The translations under genes and the position numbers were made by a program. Below are positions 25,901-35,789 of a stretch of DNA of 64,000 nt, piece by piece (the stretch's first letter is position 1; each line of letters opens with the position of its first letter). Below the pieces are notes generated by a model. It worked only from the letters and a program-made list of their open reading frames with translations. It had not been told where the DNA came from and ran no database searches. This DNA is from Morinoia aosen. Taxonomy: Eukaryota > Arthropoda > Malacostraca > Amphipoda > Talitridae. The DNA is taken from the NCBI GenBank assembly GCA_030386875.1, contig CM059567.1:52312020-52376019 (forward strand). Reading direction: 5' to 3'.

Positions 25901-27369
25901 CTATCTTATGTGGCCAAACTCATTTTAAAAGACTCTAGTTTTTTACTTAGGAAGTTTAATTTGTAGTTAAATCGCATATTTTTCCGTTCTCTTAACGTTA
26001 TTCTCTCACGATATTATTTCCGTTATTCTCTTATGTGAGATGCAGTTGGATCGTAAAAGAGAACTCATGCTTTATTCTAGTACCCGGGTCTTTTTTATTG
26101 TTTTGTGAGTGAGATGACTTTTCTGGGCTTAAGTACAAGTTTCAGTCGGGAGCCTCGCATGCTATAAAGTAGATGTGATGTTGATGACCAACCCATCTAT
26201 AATTAAGGATTGAAAATTAATGCGAAATTTCTTTCATTTCAGGTTGCATAATCGGCGTTGCAGGCTGCTCCATCGCAACGCTCGACTGGATTTTCCCTCA
26301 TAGATTTTCTACGATTTTAGACTTGGACTTCGACACTCCCTACGACAGACACACAATCATCGAAGACTCCCACGACACACGAAGGAAGCGGTTCAAAATC
26401 CCGCGACTTGAAGAGCCCATCAACGCAGGTCTTCACGCGGGCTCACGTCTGCTCAGGAGGTTGTCCAAGCGCAGCACCAAAGAGCCATCCAGCAGCAAAT
26501 TAGAAAATAATCCTGCGGGAGGCGTTGATAATCCCACCTTTAACATGGAGGAGGCGCCTAAATCGTCTTGGAAAACTTCTACGTTCATCCTGCGAACTGA
26601 CTCCAAAAAGTCCAGCAAATCGGTCAAATCATCTAAATCTGTTAGAGTAAGATCAGATTCCCAGCCCCCCAACAATTTCCTCGAGTTGCCACCGCACACA
26701 CCCGAGGTGGAAGAAAATAAGCCGAATCCTTTCGCTCGATCCGATTCAGAACAGAGCGAGCATAGTAGATTGTCTATTGGATCTGGAGGCTCAGATCAAA
26801 AGAGTGTTAGCTTTGAGGGCGACATTGACGCTAACGAACTTCAAAGTGTTTTGGTAGATGAAAGCCATTCTGTACTGAGGCAAGATTCGACAGAATCGAA
26901 CGCTTCAACCTCCTCTTTTGGTCTTCGAGCTTTATCAAGAGGGTCCAGCGTCAATAAAGCTCCAGCAGGTGAAGAAAACCTTCACGAGGGAGTCACTCGG
27001 TCGAGTTCCGCCAATATTATAGTCTTCCATAGAACTGACTCCAGGGGACAGCTGCAAAGGTAAGATCATGTTTAGGAGAGTTGAATGATTTGCTCAGAGA
27101 ATGACGAGTGGAACAATTTTTGTACTACAACGCAACATTTTCAGTGTTTTTAATCATCGTGTTTACTTAATTACTGCGCGTGAGACGTTTGTTTAACGAC
27201 TCTGTATTTTGGAAATTTGCCTACGTTTTTAGTGTCAATAACTAAAAGAAATTTGACATATTCTAAAGGTTAATTTATACTCGAAAAATTCTTACACCGT
27301 GTTTTTTTTTTCAGACTCTCTGGCGAGGTCGTGGAGATTCAAACAGACGACTCGTATGAGCCATGGTGA
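1219..27369 (+). CDS. DuoxA: Dual oxidase maturation factor (DUOXA / moladietz-NIP family), six coding exons
   Basis: Join 1219-1383, 5663-5720, 23809-23962, 25212-25621, 26243-27059 and 27315-27369. The total is 1659 nt, giving 552 residues plus TGA, and every junction keeps frame. DUOXA proteins are ER membrane chaperones that pair with dual oxidase for its exit to the plasma membrane, where Duox makes H2O2. Visible here are the family N-terminus (MRGWFDAFRTEGGPTLY), TM1 at about 27-49, TM2 57-74, a large loop 75-186 with an N-V-S glycosylation site at 115 and the FNERFYW segment, then TM3 187-207, TM4 212-233 and TM5 253-276. The cytosolic tail (about 277-552) is long, basic and Ser-rich, much longer than the vertebrate proteins. 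It holds N-P-T-F at 359-362 (NxxF type, as bound by PTB domains), N-P-F at 424-426 (EH-domain type) and five R-x-D-S motifs. The family assignment rests on recognised sequence and the five-TM plan. Exact isoforms are not visible. Confidence 0.92.
1515..1760 (+). repeat. Two-copy tandem duplication, about 125 bp
   Basis: aaaacagacatctcaaaaac to tggctttgtacaatacc is repeated with divergence as acagacatcacaaaaacg to tggctttgtgcaattcc. Confidence 0.65.
1861..1930 (+). repeat. (ACG)n microsatellite
   Basis: About 22 trinucleotide units. It produces long poly-Val or similar frames that are not genes. Confidence 0.95.
1931..3000. other. Intron 1 of DUOXA, no feature seen
   Basis: AT-rich unique sequence. 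Short ORFs here show no recognisable product. Confidence 0.6.
3000..3525 (+). repeat. Degenerate tandem array, about 65-75 bp unit
   Basis: About seven diverged copies of a unit with a t-c-a-g-t/a-c-t-a-g-t-g-block, atacaaaa(c) and agta(c)tttctgcccc. The last two copies (acaaaacaaagtacatttcc) are the most alike. Confidence 0.55.
3799..4159 (+). mobile_element. SINE-like element, copy 1, with 13-bp target duplication
   Basis: Begins with the hairpin cccttcaagggg, then gggaattagcgttccc, and ends near aagggaagctaaaaatttc. It is flanked by ATGCAAGACGATG (3786-3798) and ATGCAAAACGATG (4160-4172). The uninterrupted site is preserved at 449-461. The duplications point to retroposition. Confidence 0.75.
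4200..5050. other. Intron 1 of DUOXA, no feature seen
   Basis: Unique sequence; an 88-codon minus frame near 4797-5063 has no recognisable product. Confidence 0.5.
5080..5500 (+). repeat. Degenerate tandem array, about 105 bp unit
   Basis: About four copies of catttacatttgttaatccg, then gtggctaa, a-c-t-t-g-catcattg and ttttttatgtatttt. It ends 160 bp before DUOXA exon 2. Confidence 0.6.
5663..5720 (+). CDS. DuoxA: DUOXA coding exon 2 (58 bp)
   Basis: A small exon, too short for ORF callers, found by looking for the missing TM2. The acceptor is tttctttgcag. It encodes R-I-S-T-F-A-T-V-S-L-S-L-A-T-G-L-I-I-T and one base of the next codon. The donor is ACCA|gtgagt. It enters in phase 0 from exon 1 and leaves one base that combines with exon 3 to form ATG (Met 75). 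The donor region is copied several times immediately downstream. Confidence 0.88.
5711..5855 (+). repeat. Tandem copies of the exon 2 donor region
   Basis: The genuine junction attattacca|gtgagtacct is followed by attgccagtgagtacctc, two copies of attgctaatgagtacct and attgatagtgagtgtcc, a unit of about 30 bp. Two copies beyond the genuine one keep a usable GTGAGT. Confidence 0.75.
5995..6330 (+). mobile_element. SINE-like element, copy 2 (diverged)
   Basis: Shares atcaacgctcccaaggg, a-g-g-t-a-g-g-g-taggcttc, the cggaccat block and the ccatactaaatg block with the family. Confidence 0.6.
6340..7515. other. Intron 2 of DUOXA, unique AT-rich sequence
   Basis: Short ORFs on both strands, none recognisable. 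Confidence 0.5.
7520..7690 (+). mobile_element. SINE-like element, copy 3 (fragment)
   Basis: ttccagggggaagatgtgag and the ctcaactccataataaatgg block match the family; the middle part is missing. Confidence 0.55.
8159..8375. mobile_element. TIR element, TTAACAC family
   Basis: Left end ttaacacgtttcctgcgatg and right end ggaaatgtgttaac are inverted copies. The interior has aactggatttcaatattcat and gagttagtgactgg. Related copies lie at about 17133-17365, 17365-17610, 18295-18640 and 22600-22715. TTAA at the ends would fit a piggyBac-type target. It is small and non-coding, so MITE-like. Confidence 0.55.
8736..9779. mobile_element. 1.04-kb foldback element flanked by TTAA
   Basis: Two arms of about 515 bp are near-perfect inverted copies. 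Both ends read TTAA then GGGAAGAGTACCCCC inward (8732-8735 and 9780-9783). The centre holds three copies of the palindrome gacattcctaggaatgtc or variants. TTAA flanks are typical of piggyBac-type insertion, although the GGG start differs from the usual CCC. No transposase is encoded; the twin 64-77-codon ORFs in the arms are by-products. Confidence 0.85.
10130..10460 (+). mobile_element. SINE-like element, copy 4
   Basis: gttagcgctcctaggggtag, ctacggatcatctttttt, the tttcatcttgtttcatt block and agggaggctt are recognisable, with moderate divergence. Confidence 0.65.
10530..10795 (+). repeat. 12-bp minisatellite (gctggcagtgct type)
   Basis: About 20 units with ggtagt/ggcagt and gctgct/gctgat variants. 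The open 119-codon Leu/Val/Ala frame follows from the unit length being a multiple of three. Confidence 0.9.
11640..12020 (+). repeat. Degenerate tandem array containing a 46-bp perfect palindrome
   Basis: About six diverged units with atcaaacaaccacaa, c-agtatttggt and aacatgtgcaac. At 11795-11840 a perfect palindrome of 46 bp is centred on ctactatagtag. Confidence 0.7.
12020..14260. other. Intron 2 of DUOXA, mostly unique
   Basis: Contains one diverged duplication of about 100 bp (12600-12770, tttatgaat, then a-g-ctctaaacg). No exon or RNA gene seen. Confidence 0.5.
14296..14635 (+). repeat. 28-bp minisatellite
   Basis: About 12 units of ttggctcccagcttgccccc plus tac-ctta variants, including two ttcttcgatcctag units. 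It gives open frames in two phases that should not be called proteins. Confidence 0.9.
15045..15418 (+). mobile_element. SINE-like element, copy 5, near complete with (TAA)n tail
   Basis: Begins ctcccctcagggggaaacaa, continues with gggaattggcgttccc and ggttaggtaggcttcc, and ends agggaggctaaaactttctt plus (taa)n. About 90% like copy 8 by eye. Confidence 0.8.
15412..15890 (+). mobile_element. SINE-like fragments joined to copy 5
   Basis: After the TAA tail, a 3' block (aactccatactaaatggtgc), then a diverged near-complete copy (15470-15770) and a further 3' end fragment (15795-15875). Head-to-tail clustering suggests repeated insertion or local duplication. Confidence 0.6.
15900..16700. other. 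Intron 2 of DUOXA, unique
   Basis: A 111-codon plus frame at 16167-16502 has no recognisable domain and is probably chance. Confidence 0.45.
16707..17130 (+). repeat. 43-bp minisatellite derived from a TIR-element end
   Basis: About ten units of ggatctaccggcggggattg followed by attcgacacttggactctgcc-a/t-g. The part tttaacact-t-ggact resembles the TTAACAC element end that follows directly at 17133. Confidence 0.85.
17133..17610. mobile_element. Two TTAACAC-family TIR element copies in tandem
   Basis: Each has aactgaag or similar, a-a-ttgagttagtgactgc-type sequence, and gtgaccaccggtgggtcac near the right end. They share the boundary around 17355-17370. Confidence 0.5.
18050..18300 (+). mobile_element. 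SINE-like element, copy 7 (truncated)
   Basis: gaattaccgctctcaggggg, tatctcgtttcataaacttc and ccataccaaatggtgcc match the family. Confidence 0.6.
18300..18640. mobile_element. TTAACAC-family element interrupted by a hairpin element
   Basis: The outer element has acgacccatcgatgggtca and ends gtgggtcacatcgcagg. It is split at 18480-18591 by a 112-bp hairpin whose outer arms read CCCAGTCTAACTTTTTCGC. The uninterrupted counterpart is at about 22610-22700. TA on both sides of the hairpin fits a Tc1/mariner-type target. Confidence 0.6.
18640..20930. other. Intron 2 of DUOXA, unique
   Basis: Short frames at 19135-19365 and 20028-20252 show no recognisable domain. Confidence 0.45.
20935..21090 (+). 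other. GC-rich island with open frames inside DUOXA intron 2
   Basis: After gtttgtgtgcag there is a 150-bp GC-rich stretch open in two plus frames (one reads E-A-R-C-G-E-V-L-V-A-T-G-S-T-A-A-A-L-R-R). It could be an unrecognised exon or gene fragment. It abuts a hairpin element. Confidence 0.25.
21092..21277. mobile_element. Hairpin element, CAGTCTAAC family, with internal repeats
   Basis: Outer arms cagtcttatctttttcgccg and its inverse gttagactg match the 18480 element. The right arm contains four tandem copies of a 22-bp unit (gcaggcggcgaacgacatgc type). Confidence 0.7.
21400..22600. other. Intron 2 of DUOXA, unique
   Basis: No feature seen. Confidence 0.5.
22600..22715. mobile_element. 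TTAACAC-family element fragment
   Basis: agactgttgaaacttatcca and cgacccatcgatgggt match 18420-18470, and gcacgaaccatc onward matches the part after the inserted hairpin. Confidence 0.55.
22715..23800. other. Intron 2 of DUOXA, last part
   Basis: Open frames on both strands at 22801-23098 in a GC-richer patch; no recognisable product. Confidence 0.4.
23809..23962 (+). CDS. DuoxA: DUOXA coding exon 3, with GC donor
   Basis: The acceptor is ttctatttcag. It encodes the first part of the glycosylated loop (A-N-H-A-S-G-W to P-Q-H-N plus two bases AG). No GT donor in the right phase restores the family sequence. Ending at AACAG with donor gctagt gives Arg across the junction and runs into S-L-D-I-N-F-N-E-R-F without gain or loss. 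The intron is therefore GC-AG. Confidence 0.85.
24000..24310 (+). repeat. Degenerate tandem array, about 58 bp unit, 40 bp after exon 3
   Basis: About five units of gaatcaacctacgtgga, then at-ttcgt-gaatg, aattatgc and agaaaagcat. Confidence 0.7.
24660..24815 (+). repeat. Two-copy duplication, about 72 bp
   Basis: aatcgcacatcttatcaatc and aatcacacatcttgtcaatc begin the two copies. Confidence 0.65.
25212..25621 (+). CDS. DuoxA: DUOXA coding exon 4 (loop, TM3, TM4, start of TM5)
   Basis: The acceptor is tgttttcacag. It encodes residues 127-262 plus one base and holds the N-E-R-F-Y-W segment, the K-G-L-P and A-E-Y motifs, Y-R-T-A-G-Y-Y before TM3, TM3 and TM4, and S-W-C-F-W-L-V-L-I-W of TM5. 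The donor is TGGG|gtgagt. It is the best-conserved part of the gene. Confidence 0.93.
26243..27059 (+). CDS. DuoxA: DUOXA coding exon 5 (end of TM5, long cytosolic tail)
   Basis: The acceptor is ctttcatttcag. The first codon is completed with the G of exon 4. It encodes the rest of TM5 (C-I-I-G-V-A-G-C), the D-W-I-F-P-H-R-F exit and about 270 residues of tail. The donor is CAAAG|gtaaga. The tail is rich in Ser, Lys and Arg with repeated R-x-D-S (Ser 383, 402, 431, 478, 529), consistent with basophilic kinase or 14-3-3 sites; that role is inference. Confidence 0.92.
27315..27369 (+). CDS. DuoxA: DUOXA terminal coding exon 6
   Basis: Short last coding exon after a T-rich acceptor (tttttttttcag). 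It completes an Arg codon and adds L-S-G-E-V-V-E-I-Q-T-D-D-S-Y-E-P-W, then TGA. The frame is fixed by the two-base overhang of exon 5. Confidence 0.85.
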
Positions 27370-30300
27370 TCAGGTCTCTTCGCTAACTTCCCTCCAGGTC
27401 CCTATTTATCTTTCTGTAGTATTTAGCGAACCATGACGTAATTGAGACTAACTCAACGTTGTTCATCAATAATGAATACAGTATTGTTAGAGAAGCCGCC
27501 AAATGCTAAGACATGTTCATTACTACTGACGCTGATGCTGGTCCAACTTTCTTTAGGAGTCGTTATTTCAAGAGTCGAGAGCCGTGAATGCACGCAGTTT
27601 TGCTTCGACTTACATGTTAGTGAGCTACCTTTTTTGGCGATGCTCAACCATTAGAGACATCATGATTTATTTAGAATACGTGAGAGACTTGGCATTAACT
27701 TAGACCATTCAGATACAGGAGTATACAGTAATTCAGCTCATCACGCTCTTAAAGGTCTGACCATAACCCTAGGCATTTCAAGTATTGTAAATAAATAACT
27801 CCACGCCGGTATTGTAAATACCGGCATTGAAGATCTGTATACCGATTTCCGTCGCCCACATACTACGTTACTGCAGTATGTTACCGTGTTACGACATGCC
27901 TACCGAAGGTTTGACCAGCTTTTGCATTAAGGTTGGCCGATGATGTTGAGTGAGGCGATGAAATGCATCTGTGATGAAAATGTTGTTCAACAACATATGC
28001 ATTATTAGTAGATTTAAGATTCTAATTTGTAGTTGAATCTCATTTAATTCTATATCTCTTTTCAATGTGCATAATGAGTATTTATATGCGTCACTGGGCG
28101 AAGCTTTTTGAATATACATATACTGTAATCATACTTTCGATGTCTCAGCATGGAGCTGACTGCTTCCTTCAGTACTTCACTACTTCTTTAATTGTTCAGT
28201 TCCGATATTGGTACACTGAGTTTCAAGATGTCATGTGTAAATACTGATCACAATTCTGATGAAACTCTCCATTTTAACAAGATCTATTTAAATATGATAT
28301 TTGGAATCTGAATTTTAATGAGTTTTAAGCATGTTTTTACTCCAAGAAAGTACTTCGCTGGCCTGAAAAAAGGAATCGTATGAAGTTCATTGCCTGCTGA
28401 AAAGCTCATCAAATTTTCTAGGAGTAGCTGTGTAGGTACGTATACGTTTTACGTCTGACGTCCGGAAATTTTTAGGACTAAGCTGTTTACATTCTGCAGT
28501 TGTAGACGCTCTAGTGCTATGCTTCATCATTTCATGATGAAAATATATTCATTTATTTGTGTGTATTCTCTGTCCACGTGTCTGAGAGCCTGAGATTGTT
28601 TTTATTAAATTTGAAAGGTATAACTTCTGAGTTTATTTCCTTCACATAACTTTTTTTACATTTTTGAAAAAAAATCACCAACGCGTTTCGAGCGAGCGAC
28701 ATTCTGCTTTACAGAGAACTTTTCAGAGCTCGGAAGCAGGTTGGTGTGTTTATGTAGAACTCGAAAAAAAAAATATTTGCCCACCGCAATCTTCTAGCCT
28801 CTTCTTACCACCTCGGTCGCGGCGTGAGCCGCCAGTGTTCACAGAGGGAATTTCCATAATGCTTTCGACCGACCAGTGGTCACCAACTCAATTTTTATAA
28901 ATACTTAATCAAAGCTAAATGAAGGCACGATCTAGTGAATATTTGGTGATCTAAAAATTGTTTTCTACAATTGATTTTAAATCTGAATTTAATTTTGAAC
29001 TTCAATTTAACCGATCGTGGTCAAAGTGTTGAAATTTTTTTGCTGGGTGAGGATTCTGATGCAATTTTCATGTATGCGATCATAAAGCTCGCAGTCGGGA
29101 AGAATTGCTGCCTGATGTACCGCTATGATCACTTAATTAAACTGATTGAAAATTGGGTAAGCACCAAACCATCGGAGACCTTGCTCTTCGCAGATCTTTC
29201 CCGAATTGTCATTAGTTTCCAGTTATGTTCGTCAAATTTTCTACAGCGCTTTTAAATTGGTATTGTTCTATTTTTATGAAAAGTGCTGGATATCGCGATA
29301 ATTTTCGAGATGGAATTATCGAATTCTCTGTGGAACCGCGTTACCACAGTGAGTGACATTAGTGACTGGATGCACTAAAAGGACTCGCTCCAAACGGAAG
29401 TATGGATAGAAATCGGACAACTTTTGTCTTCGTGGATCAGTAAGTTTTATTGGTCTCTTCAAATCCAACAAATATCAAATACCTGCTGATAAAACGATTT
29501 GGAACTAAAAAATGAGCACAGTTTTTATTTTGAGCTTCTTCTAATGTAAATCAAAAAGTACAGCGCACACACTCTCATCATGCAGATGTACCATAAATGT
29601 GGGCGAGATTCGAATGCGAATTTTGGCCACCGTTTAACAAGTTCCTCAGTCAAACGACAGATTATCGGTAACTGATTTCAAAGTATTTTGACCATTATTG
29701 ACCGTGTTCATTAGGCCACCGGTTTTGCCATGGGACGTAGTAGATCCCAAGACTTAGTTGGATGAATTAATTTTATTCCAAGGCATTGGATAGATCTATT
29801 GAAACCTGGGTACTGTTGTTGAAAGCGAATTGAAGTATTATAAGATCTGCAATACATTAACAAGCAAATGAAACTTGAATGTAAGCCACCATTACGCAGA
29901 TATTTGCTTCTGAGTCATGAATTATTTGCCTTTAATGGCTAAGAATAACAACTTAAAACTCAGGTGGTGAGTGTGCTGTTGTAGCGATTGACGGGGTGAA
30001 ATTTCAATTAAAATTTGTTATTGGAATATTGCGGTCAAATAAGAGAGCAAACTCCTTTGCTCCGTACAATAGCGTTGCTCCCTTCGATAAACTGTGTAGA
30101 TGAGGAACGCGAGCTGAGAGTGAACTGATGAGCAGTACCATGGAGATCACCTTCGCACTTACGAGCCATTTGATTGGATAAGGGGAATCAGCTTTACGTT
30201 GGCGACGTTCCCCACCCAACAAATAATCAACTCTTCTACAGTTAAAATTTTGGTTTCCTTCCAAAAAGAATTTAATGAATTACATTTTTACATGTAATTT

Positions 30301-33030
30301 GAATTTACATGTAATTTTAATGAATTACAGTACATTATAGATTTTTAGCAAATCTGTAACGGTCATGTCACTTCATAGCGTAGTTTACAACGCGCTATCG
30401 TGCAAAATGTCTATTTTTCCCCGTTTATGCATTCGTAATGGTTCAGGTCTAAGATTTAAGTATTATTATGCTTTCGAGTGCGTTGAAGAAGTTGGCCACA
30501 CACAAATGCGGCTTACTCGATCTTTTTCTGAAATGAACTCACCAGTTCATGTTAAATTACTAAAGCATACACTGTGTTTCCAAAACCAGCCTTCCATCAT
30601 CATCATCAACAGCCTTACTCGAAAGATTTTGATGTATTTCAAGACCACTTTTTGACGTAGAATATTTAAACTAGGACAGTGAACAATAGAATAAATTACT
30701 TAGATGATCCCGGTTTTTATTTTTAGCATCCCCGATGGATGTCTTTCTGGCAACACTTTGAACGAAGGAAAAGTAGATTAAAAATACCTCCCGTGGGTAG
30801 TGAAAATCAGGCGTTATGAAGTTAGCAATCGTATTTGTCAATTGTGTACACTCAACACTGACCGTGTTTTGTCGTTGAATGAAATTGTGAAAATTAACGA
30901 GGGTCTGTCAGTTAGCGGATTGCCTTTTAAATTCAATGTAAATTTCATTAAATTACCGGGTTGTCTTTCTAATTTAACTTAAATTGCATTGAATTAACGT
31001 TTTTTTTAATGTATTGAAAATTGCATTAAATTTACTGGTTAACTTCTGGGATAAATTTAAATTGCATTAAATAAACGGGCTGCTTCTATGACGTGAAGAG
31101 GAGTTTAAAACAAAATTAAAGTCATGAAAGTCTCGCATATAAACAGCGTCGCAGAAAGTACTCCATGTTATCAGGGGCGATAATGATGAACTATTATTCT
31201 CAGAGCAGACCTAATTCATTTATTTCATATGAAAAAAATAGAATTTCATGCCTCAGCTTACCTAGGTGGAGTGATTTTATTTGCCTCAATAACTAAAAAT
31301 AAAAGCAAACTCAGGTGGTGAATGCGCTGTTGAAGCGATTGATACGCTTTTTCAACTTCGTATCATGCCTTGTTATTATTGAATTTCATAATACAGTAGA
31401 GTAATTACGGTGATTACGGTATTTATGTTCGATGCCATCGTTGTTTTCGCGTCTGATGTGTGAGCTGTACGGAGTGCTTGGCTGCCGTAGCAACCGAAGC
31501 TCAATCGAAACGGTTTTTTTAAATTAATGAAAAAGTGCTCTAGTTCAATAAAAAAATTGGACTTGTGTGCTCGTGCTATGATTGAAAACAATGCCGCTGA
31601 AGCGATTAAACTCACTCAAGTTGTATAATATTTCATGATCTTCAGCACACCCAATTGTAGGATTAATTCCGACGAGAAAAGGGAGTTACTAAATTATTAT
31701 TAAGGATCAGTTTTAGCTCTCCTCTGTCTAGGCTTATGATACAATATTGTCATTCGTAATAATATTAAATAAAGCATTATCGAATATAAAAATATAATAG
31801 CATTCGAAACATAATTATAGGTTCTACTATACCGACAATGCCAAATTTCTTTACATTTCGTATCACAATTTCGTTCTATTTTCGTTCTCTCTTCAAAGTT
31901 TGTTGCAGTTAAGATAAAAATGTTTGACTTATGCCACGTATATACCAGGGAGTGGTTGGCTCACAAAACGTTGTACATTTCATATTATCTATAAAGAACA
32001 AAGATCCTCTCATAAAATTACACTGACCAATATCAAACTATATCAAACATGCTCTTGTCGCACCGGCGAAAAGCTCTTAACTAAAAACTTCGAGTGCTAG
32101 CGAATATTCCAAGTGAACGTTCACGATATTTAAATTCAAAATGCACTCTTTTGAAACATATAAAGCTGAGGGACAAATGTAAGGCATGCCAATCACAACA
32201 GCTAGCTAGATTTGCTGACTTCATATAATGTGAGATTGAAAAATTTAAAACAGTTGAATCCATGCACAGATAATTTAATCACTTTTCAGTTCCTATCACA
32301 CTGAACAAGGCTCAATTGTCAAGGCACACAATCAAGTTTGTCTGATTATGATGAAATCTTTATTGCTTCCAACAGTGCGGGCAAAACAAAATTTCCATTT
32401 TTAACAGTTTTTCTTGTTATCGTTTTTTACACAATGAGCGAAATGCTTTTAGCTTTGTTTGTTAACTTAACAACGACTTGTGTTTTACTGCTCCATTTAA
32501 GCCATTCCTCTCTCTTATCAGCGCCCATTTATGGTCTTTTAAATAATTTCATAAACTTCAACAATTACGTAGGCGCTTTAGCTTACCTTCACGAAAAACG
32601 CTTAAAATAGGTCCTTATTGAACAAGATAAATGCATCACTTGCTAGGTAAACAATAAATTCTACAAAAGTGTCCATGATTCTAGTATAGGAGTTATCATT
32701 AAACTGATTTCACGTTTACTATATCGAACAAATCCTACGACACTGGAAAGGATCTCTACCTATGATATGAACATAACGGTATACAAAAATATTGTCAGGA
32801 TTTGGAGGGTAAAATACTTTTTTATCTATTCTACGAGTACAACTATAACTGAAGTAACAACTCTACGCTAAAACATGACACACACAGTTCACGAAGAAAG
32901 ACTGTGAACCAAAACGAGTCGCGAAGTGCAGGAATGTTGAAAAGTTGGAATTACCGCTAAACGAGCTTTTTTCACCCAGTTATAATAGATGAAAAAACAG
33001 GTTGGTTTATGTCCGCGCAGAAGTTTGCTG
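27370..33030. other. 3' flank of DUOXA and intergenic region
   Basis: AT-rich unique DNA. Many short ORFs, none with a recognisable domain or a good splice context. Part of the first 400 nt is likely the DUOXA 3'UTR. Confidence 0.5.
27790..27795 (+). promoter_or_regulatory. Possible poly(A) signal of DUOXA
   Basis: AATAAA about 420 nt after the DUOXA stop codon, on the coding strand. It is a good match in a plausible place, but it is one of several in AT-rich DNA and no transcript end is visible. Confidence 0.3.
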
Positions 33031-33040
33031 AAGCTACAAG

Positions 33041-33303
33041 TTAGACCCATTTCCCACAGAGCTAGCAAAGCAGCATCTAGCAAGCTCGCATGAGCTATCC
33101 GCCAGATGGTCTGCGAGACTGGTAGGTAGGAATAGCATTTTCACCTCGCATGCTGGATGCTGGATAAAACGTGCGAGTTCAGTGTGAAGGCAAAGGCTCG
33201 TAATAGTGCTATTCCTCCCTACCAGTCTTGCAGACAAACTGCTAGATAGCTCATGGGAGCTTGCTAGATGCTGATTTGCTAGCTCAGTGTAAAATGGACC
33301 TAA
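33041..33303. mobile_element. 263-bp foldback (MITE-like) element
   Basis: The left arm ttagacccatttcccacaga and right arm ending gtgtaaaatggacctaa are inverted copies, and the match continues inward for about 90 bp (gctagcaaagcagcatctag; ctgg-aggtaggaatagca). No coding content. Confidence 0.75.
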
Positions 33304-33309
33304 GGAACC

Positions 33310-35780
33310 AAGAGAAGATGATTATTTGATGATGTATAAGTTTACAAGAATGATAGCCGATTCTCGAGGTATGCGATATCACCATATTGTACCCTTAAGT
33401 TAAGGGGATTAAAGTAGTCCTGGTTATTTCTAGTTCTTCTTTAGTTCTATTGAGTTTCGTAATAATTTTTCCCTATTTTCATTCGAACAAGTTGAGGTTT
33501 GCGTACGACATACGAGTACATACCTCGAGGATGGGCTGTTTGGTTTGGATTAAGCAACAAGCTCAGGCGAGTAAGAGTTCAGAAGGAAGTTAAGCCCAAT
33601 GATGGAAAGATTAATTTTTTAAAATATCACACATATGTTAGAATTGATAGTTGTAAAATATTTCTTGCGATTGCTTTACACCTAGTAGTTTCGTAACTTT
33701 ACATATGCTTGATATTTCAATATTATTGGCAGTTTATCCTAACATAGGACGCAATTAAAATTTTTCTCTCTTTTAATAAAAGAAAACGTCTTATTTTATG
33801 ATAGTTTTGGACTCATACTTTTGTATCACGACTTGGCAGCAGCCAAGATCTTCTTAATTATATTCTTGCAGATGACGATTACACTGAAATGTTTTAAAAC
33901 TTATTACTATCGCTTCTTGAATGACAGAACAGCAAAAGAACTTAAAAATTTCATTACCTTTCACATATAATTTAGTTAGTGATACCTTTTAGTTATCATG
34001 ATAAGGAGAATCAGAAAATTATTTAAAATACGGAAAGATGAGGTTTTCATAAAATAGGATCAGAAAGACGACTGGGGAAATTTGTATAGAGGTTTAATAC
34101 GATGCAGTGTTTCCATCGGCGATGGCTTTTATTCGTGCTCAAACGTTTAGTTTGATTCCCTACCGAGGGCGTGAGTTCAGGCAAGAGGACGCAAAGTTAG
34201 GTCGGGAACGTCTCAGGCTGCTGCTTCATGCGGAGGTATTAGAAAATTTAACTTTACGTTTCAAGTATTGGGTCGGGTGCGTCTCAGTTTACTGCGTTCA
34301 TGCTAAAGTATTTGAAAATTTAACTTTTTGTCTTCAGTATTTGGTCAGGTGCGTCTCAGTTTAATGATTTCATGCAGAAGTATTTGAAAATTTAATTTTA
34401 TCACTTAAGTATTTATAACATACCTCATGCGTATTGACGTATTACAAGATGTATTATTAGTCAGTCAATTTCTAGGAAATCTCACCCTTACGAAGAAAAT
34501 GAGAACCATTGCACAAATAAATATTTTAATGTCATACGTTTTGGAATTATAATAATTCCCCTTGCAAGGCAGTTATACTAGGCAAAATAAACTACAAAAA
34601 TTCTTGTTGAAGGACTGATACTTTTTCATCAGATGTGAAAAGCACGATGCAGCATCGATAAGTCCGACAGTGTTGAAATTTTGAAGCTGAAGCGACTTCT
34701 CAATAACTTGGCTTGTTGAGGGTGGTGAAATCGAGGATTTAGCTCTTTCATGCGCTTATTTTGGGGTGACACATATAGCACGAAAATAAACTTATAGTGT
34801 AGCCAAAAAAAAATTTAAAAAATAAGAAGCAAAACAAACTTACTCTAAAGTTTTGTAATCAAAAACTTCTAAGTGAATGCGCCTTGATTGTGTAACAACA
34901 CGACGTACGTAAACTTCCCAGGCAGCGAACATAGGGAGCGTGCGTTCGCAGCTGCAATGGGTCTCAAAAGTCTTGACAAGACAGTTTATTTTCAAGTCGG
35001 GCTTGCAAATAGCTAAAAACTGGCTGCGTTAGGAATATTCAATGAATTACAAATGCAATTCAAACAAATTATAGCAAGCTTAAGAACCGAGAACTGTAAC
35101 GTAAATCTTGATGTGCTTATGTTAATATGTTGATTTCTTTAAATTGAAGCGCCTTTGAAAAAAATTCTACTTCAGTACTTCAGTTAATAAAAAACGGTTG
35201 ATGAAACAAGCATTACCACTAAAAACATCTTCTACTGGCTCTAACGACGGTTATGAAAAGGCTGGATGTAATTCGATCTAATATGAACGATATCAAGTGG
35301 CTGGAAAAGGCTGGATGCAATTCGATCTAATAATTATGATATAAAACGATCAAGTCATGCGTATCGACAGGTTACTACAGAAGGCTTGGATGCTAACGCA
35401 GTTGGTCAGAAAATACAATAATTGATTTTAAAAGGGCTTCAACGTCTGCAGGATTGAACAATATTCCAAATGAGAAAAGACATTTAGTAAAATAGGCTTC
35501 ATGCAACAATAGGAAGCAAAATCTTCCTCGATTACCGTACAAAAGCCATTTATGCATTGGCACTGCGTGTCTTTCAACTTCGATTAGGATGTGTTTAACA
35601 ATCTATATCTTTCTCTTAATTTAGAATAGACTAAACACTTTTAACAATACCATTATTGCACAGTCTAAGCATTTCAAAACTAGTTTTTCTGTATCTAATA
35701 ATAGTAGTCTCAGTTATCTCTTGATTTGAGAATAATTTATATCAACTTTGCTAGGTAAGTTTAAGTTTATACACAATGAA
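33310..35780. other. Intergenic region
   Basis: Holds a three-copy array of about 73 bp at 34195-34400 (gcgtctcagtttactg type) and a two-copy duplication at 35255-35330 (aggctggatg-aattcgat). Otherwise unique. Confidence 0.55.
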
Positions 35781-35789
35781 TGAGGAACA

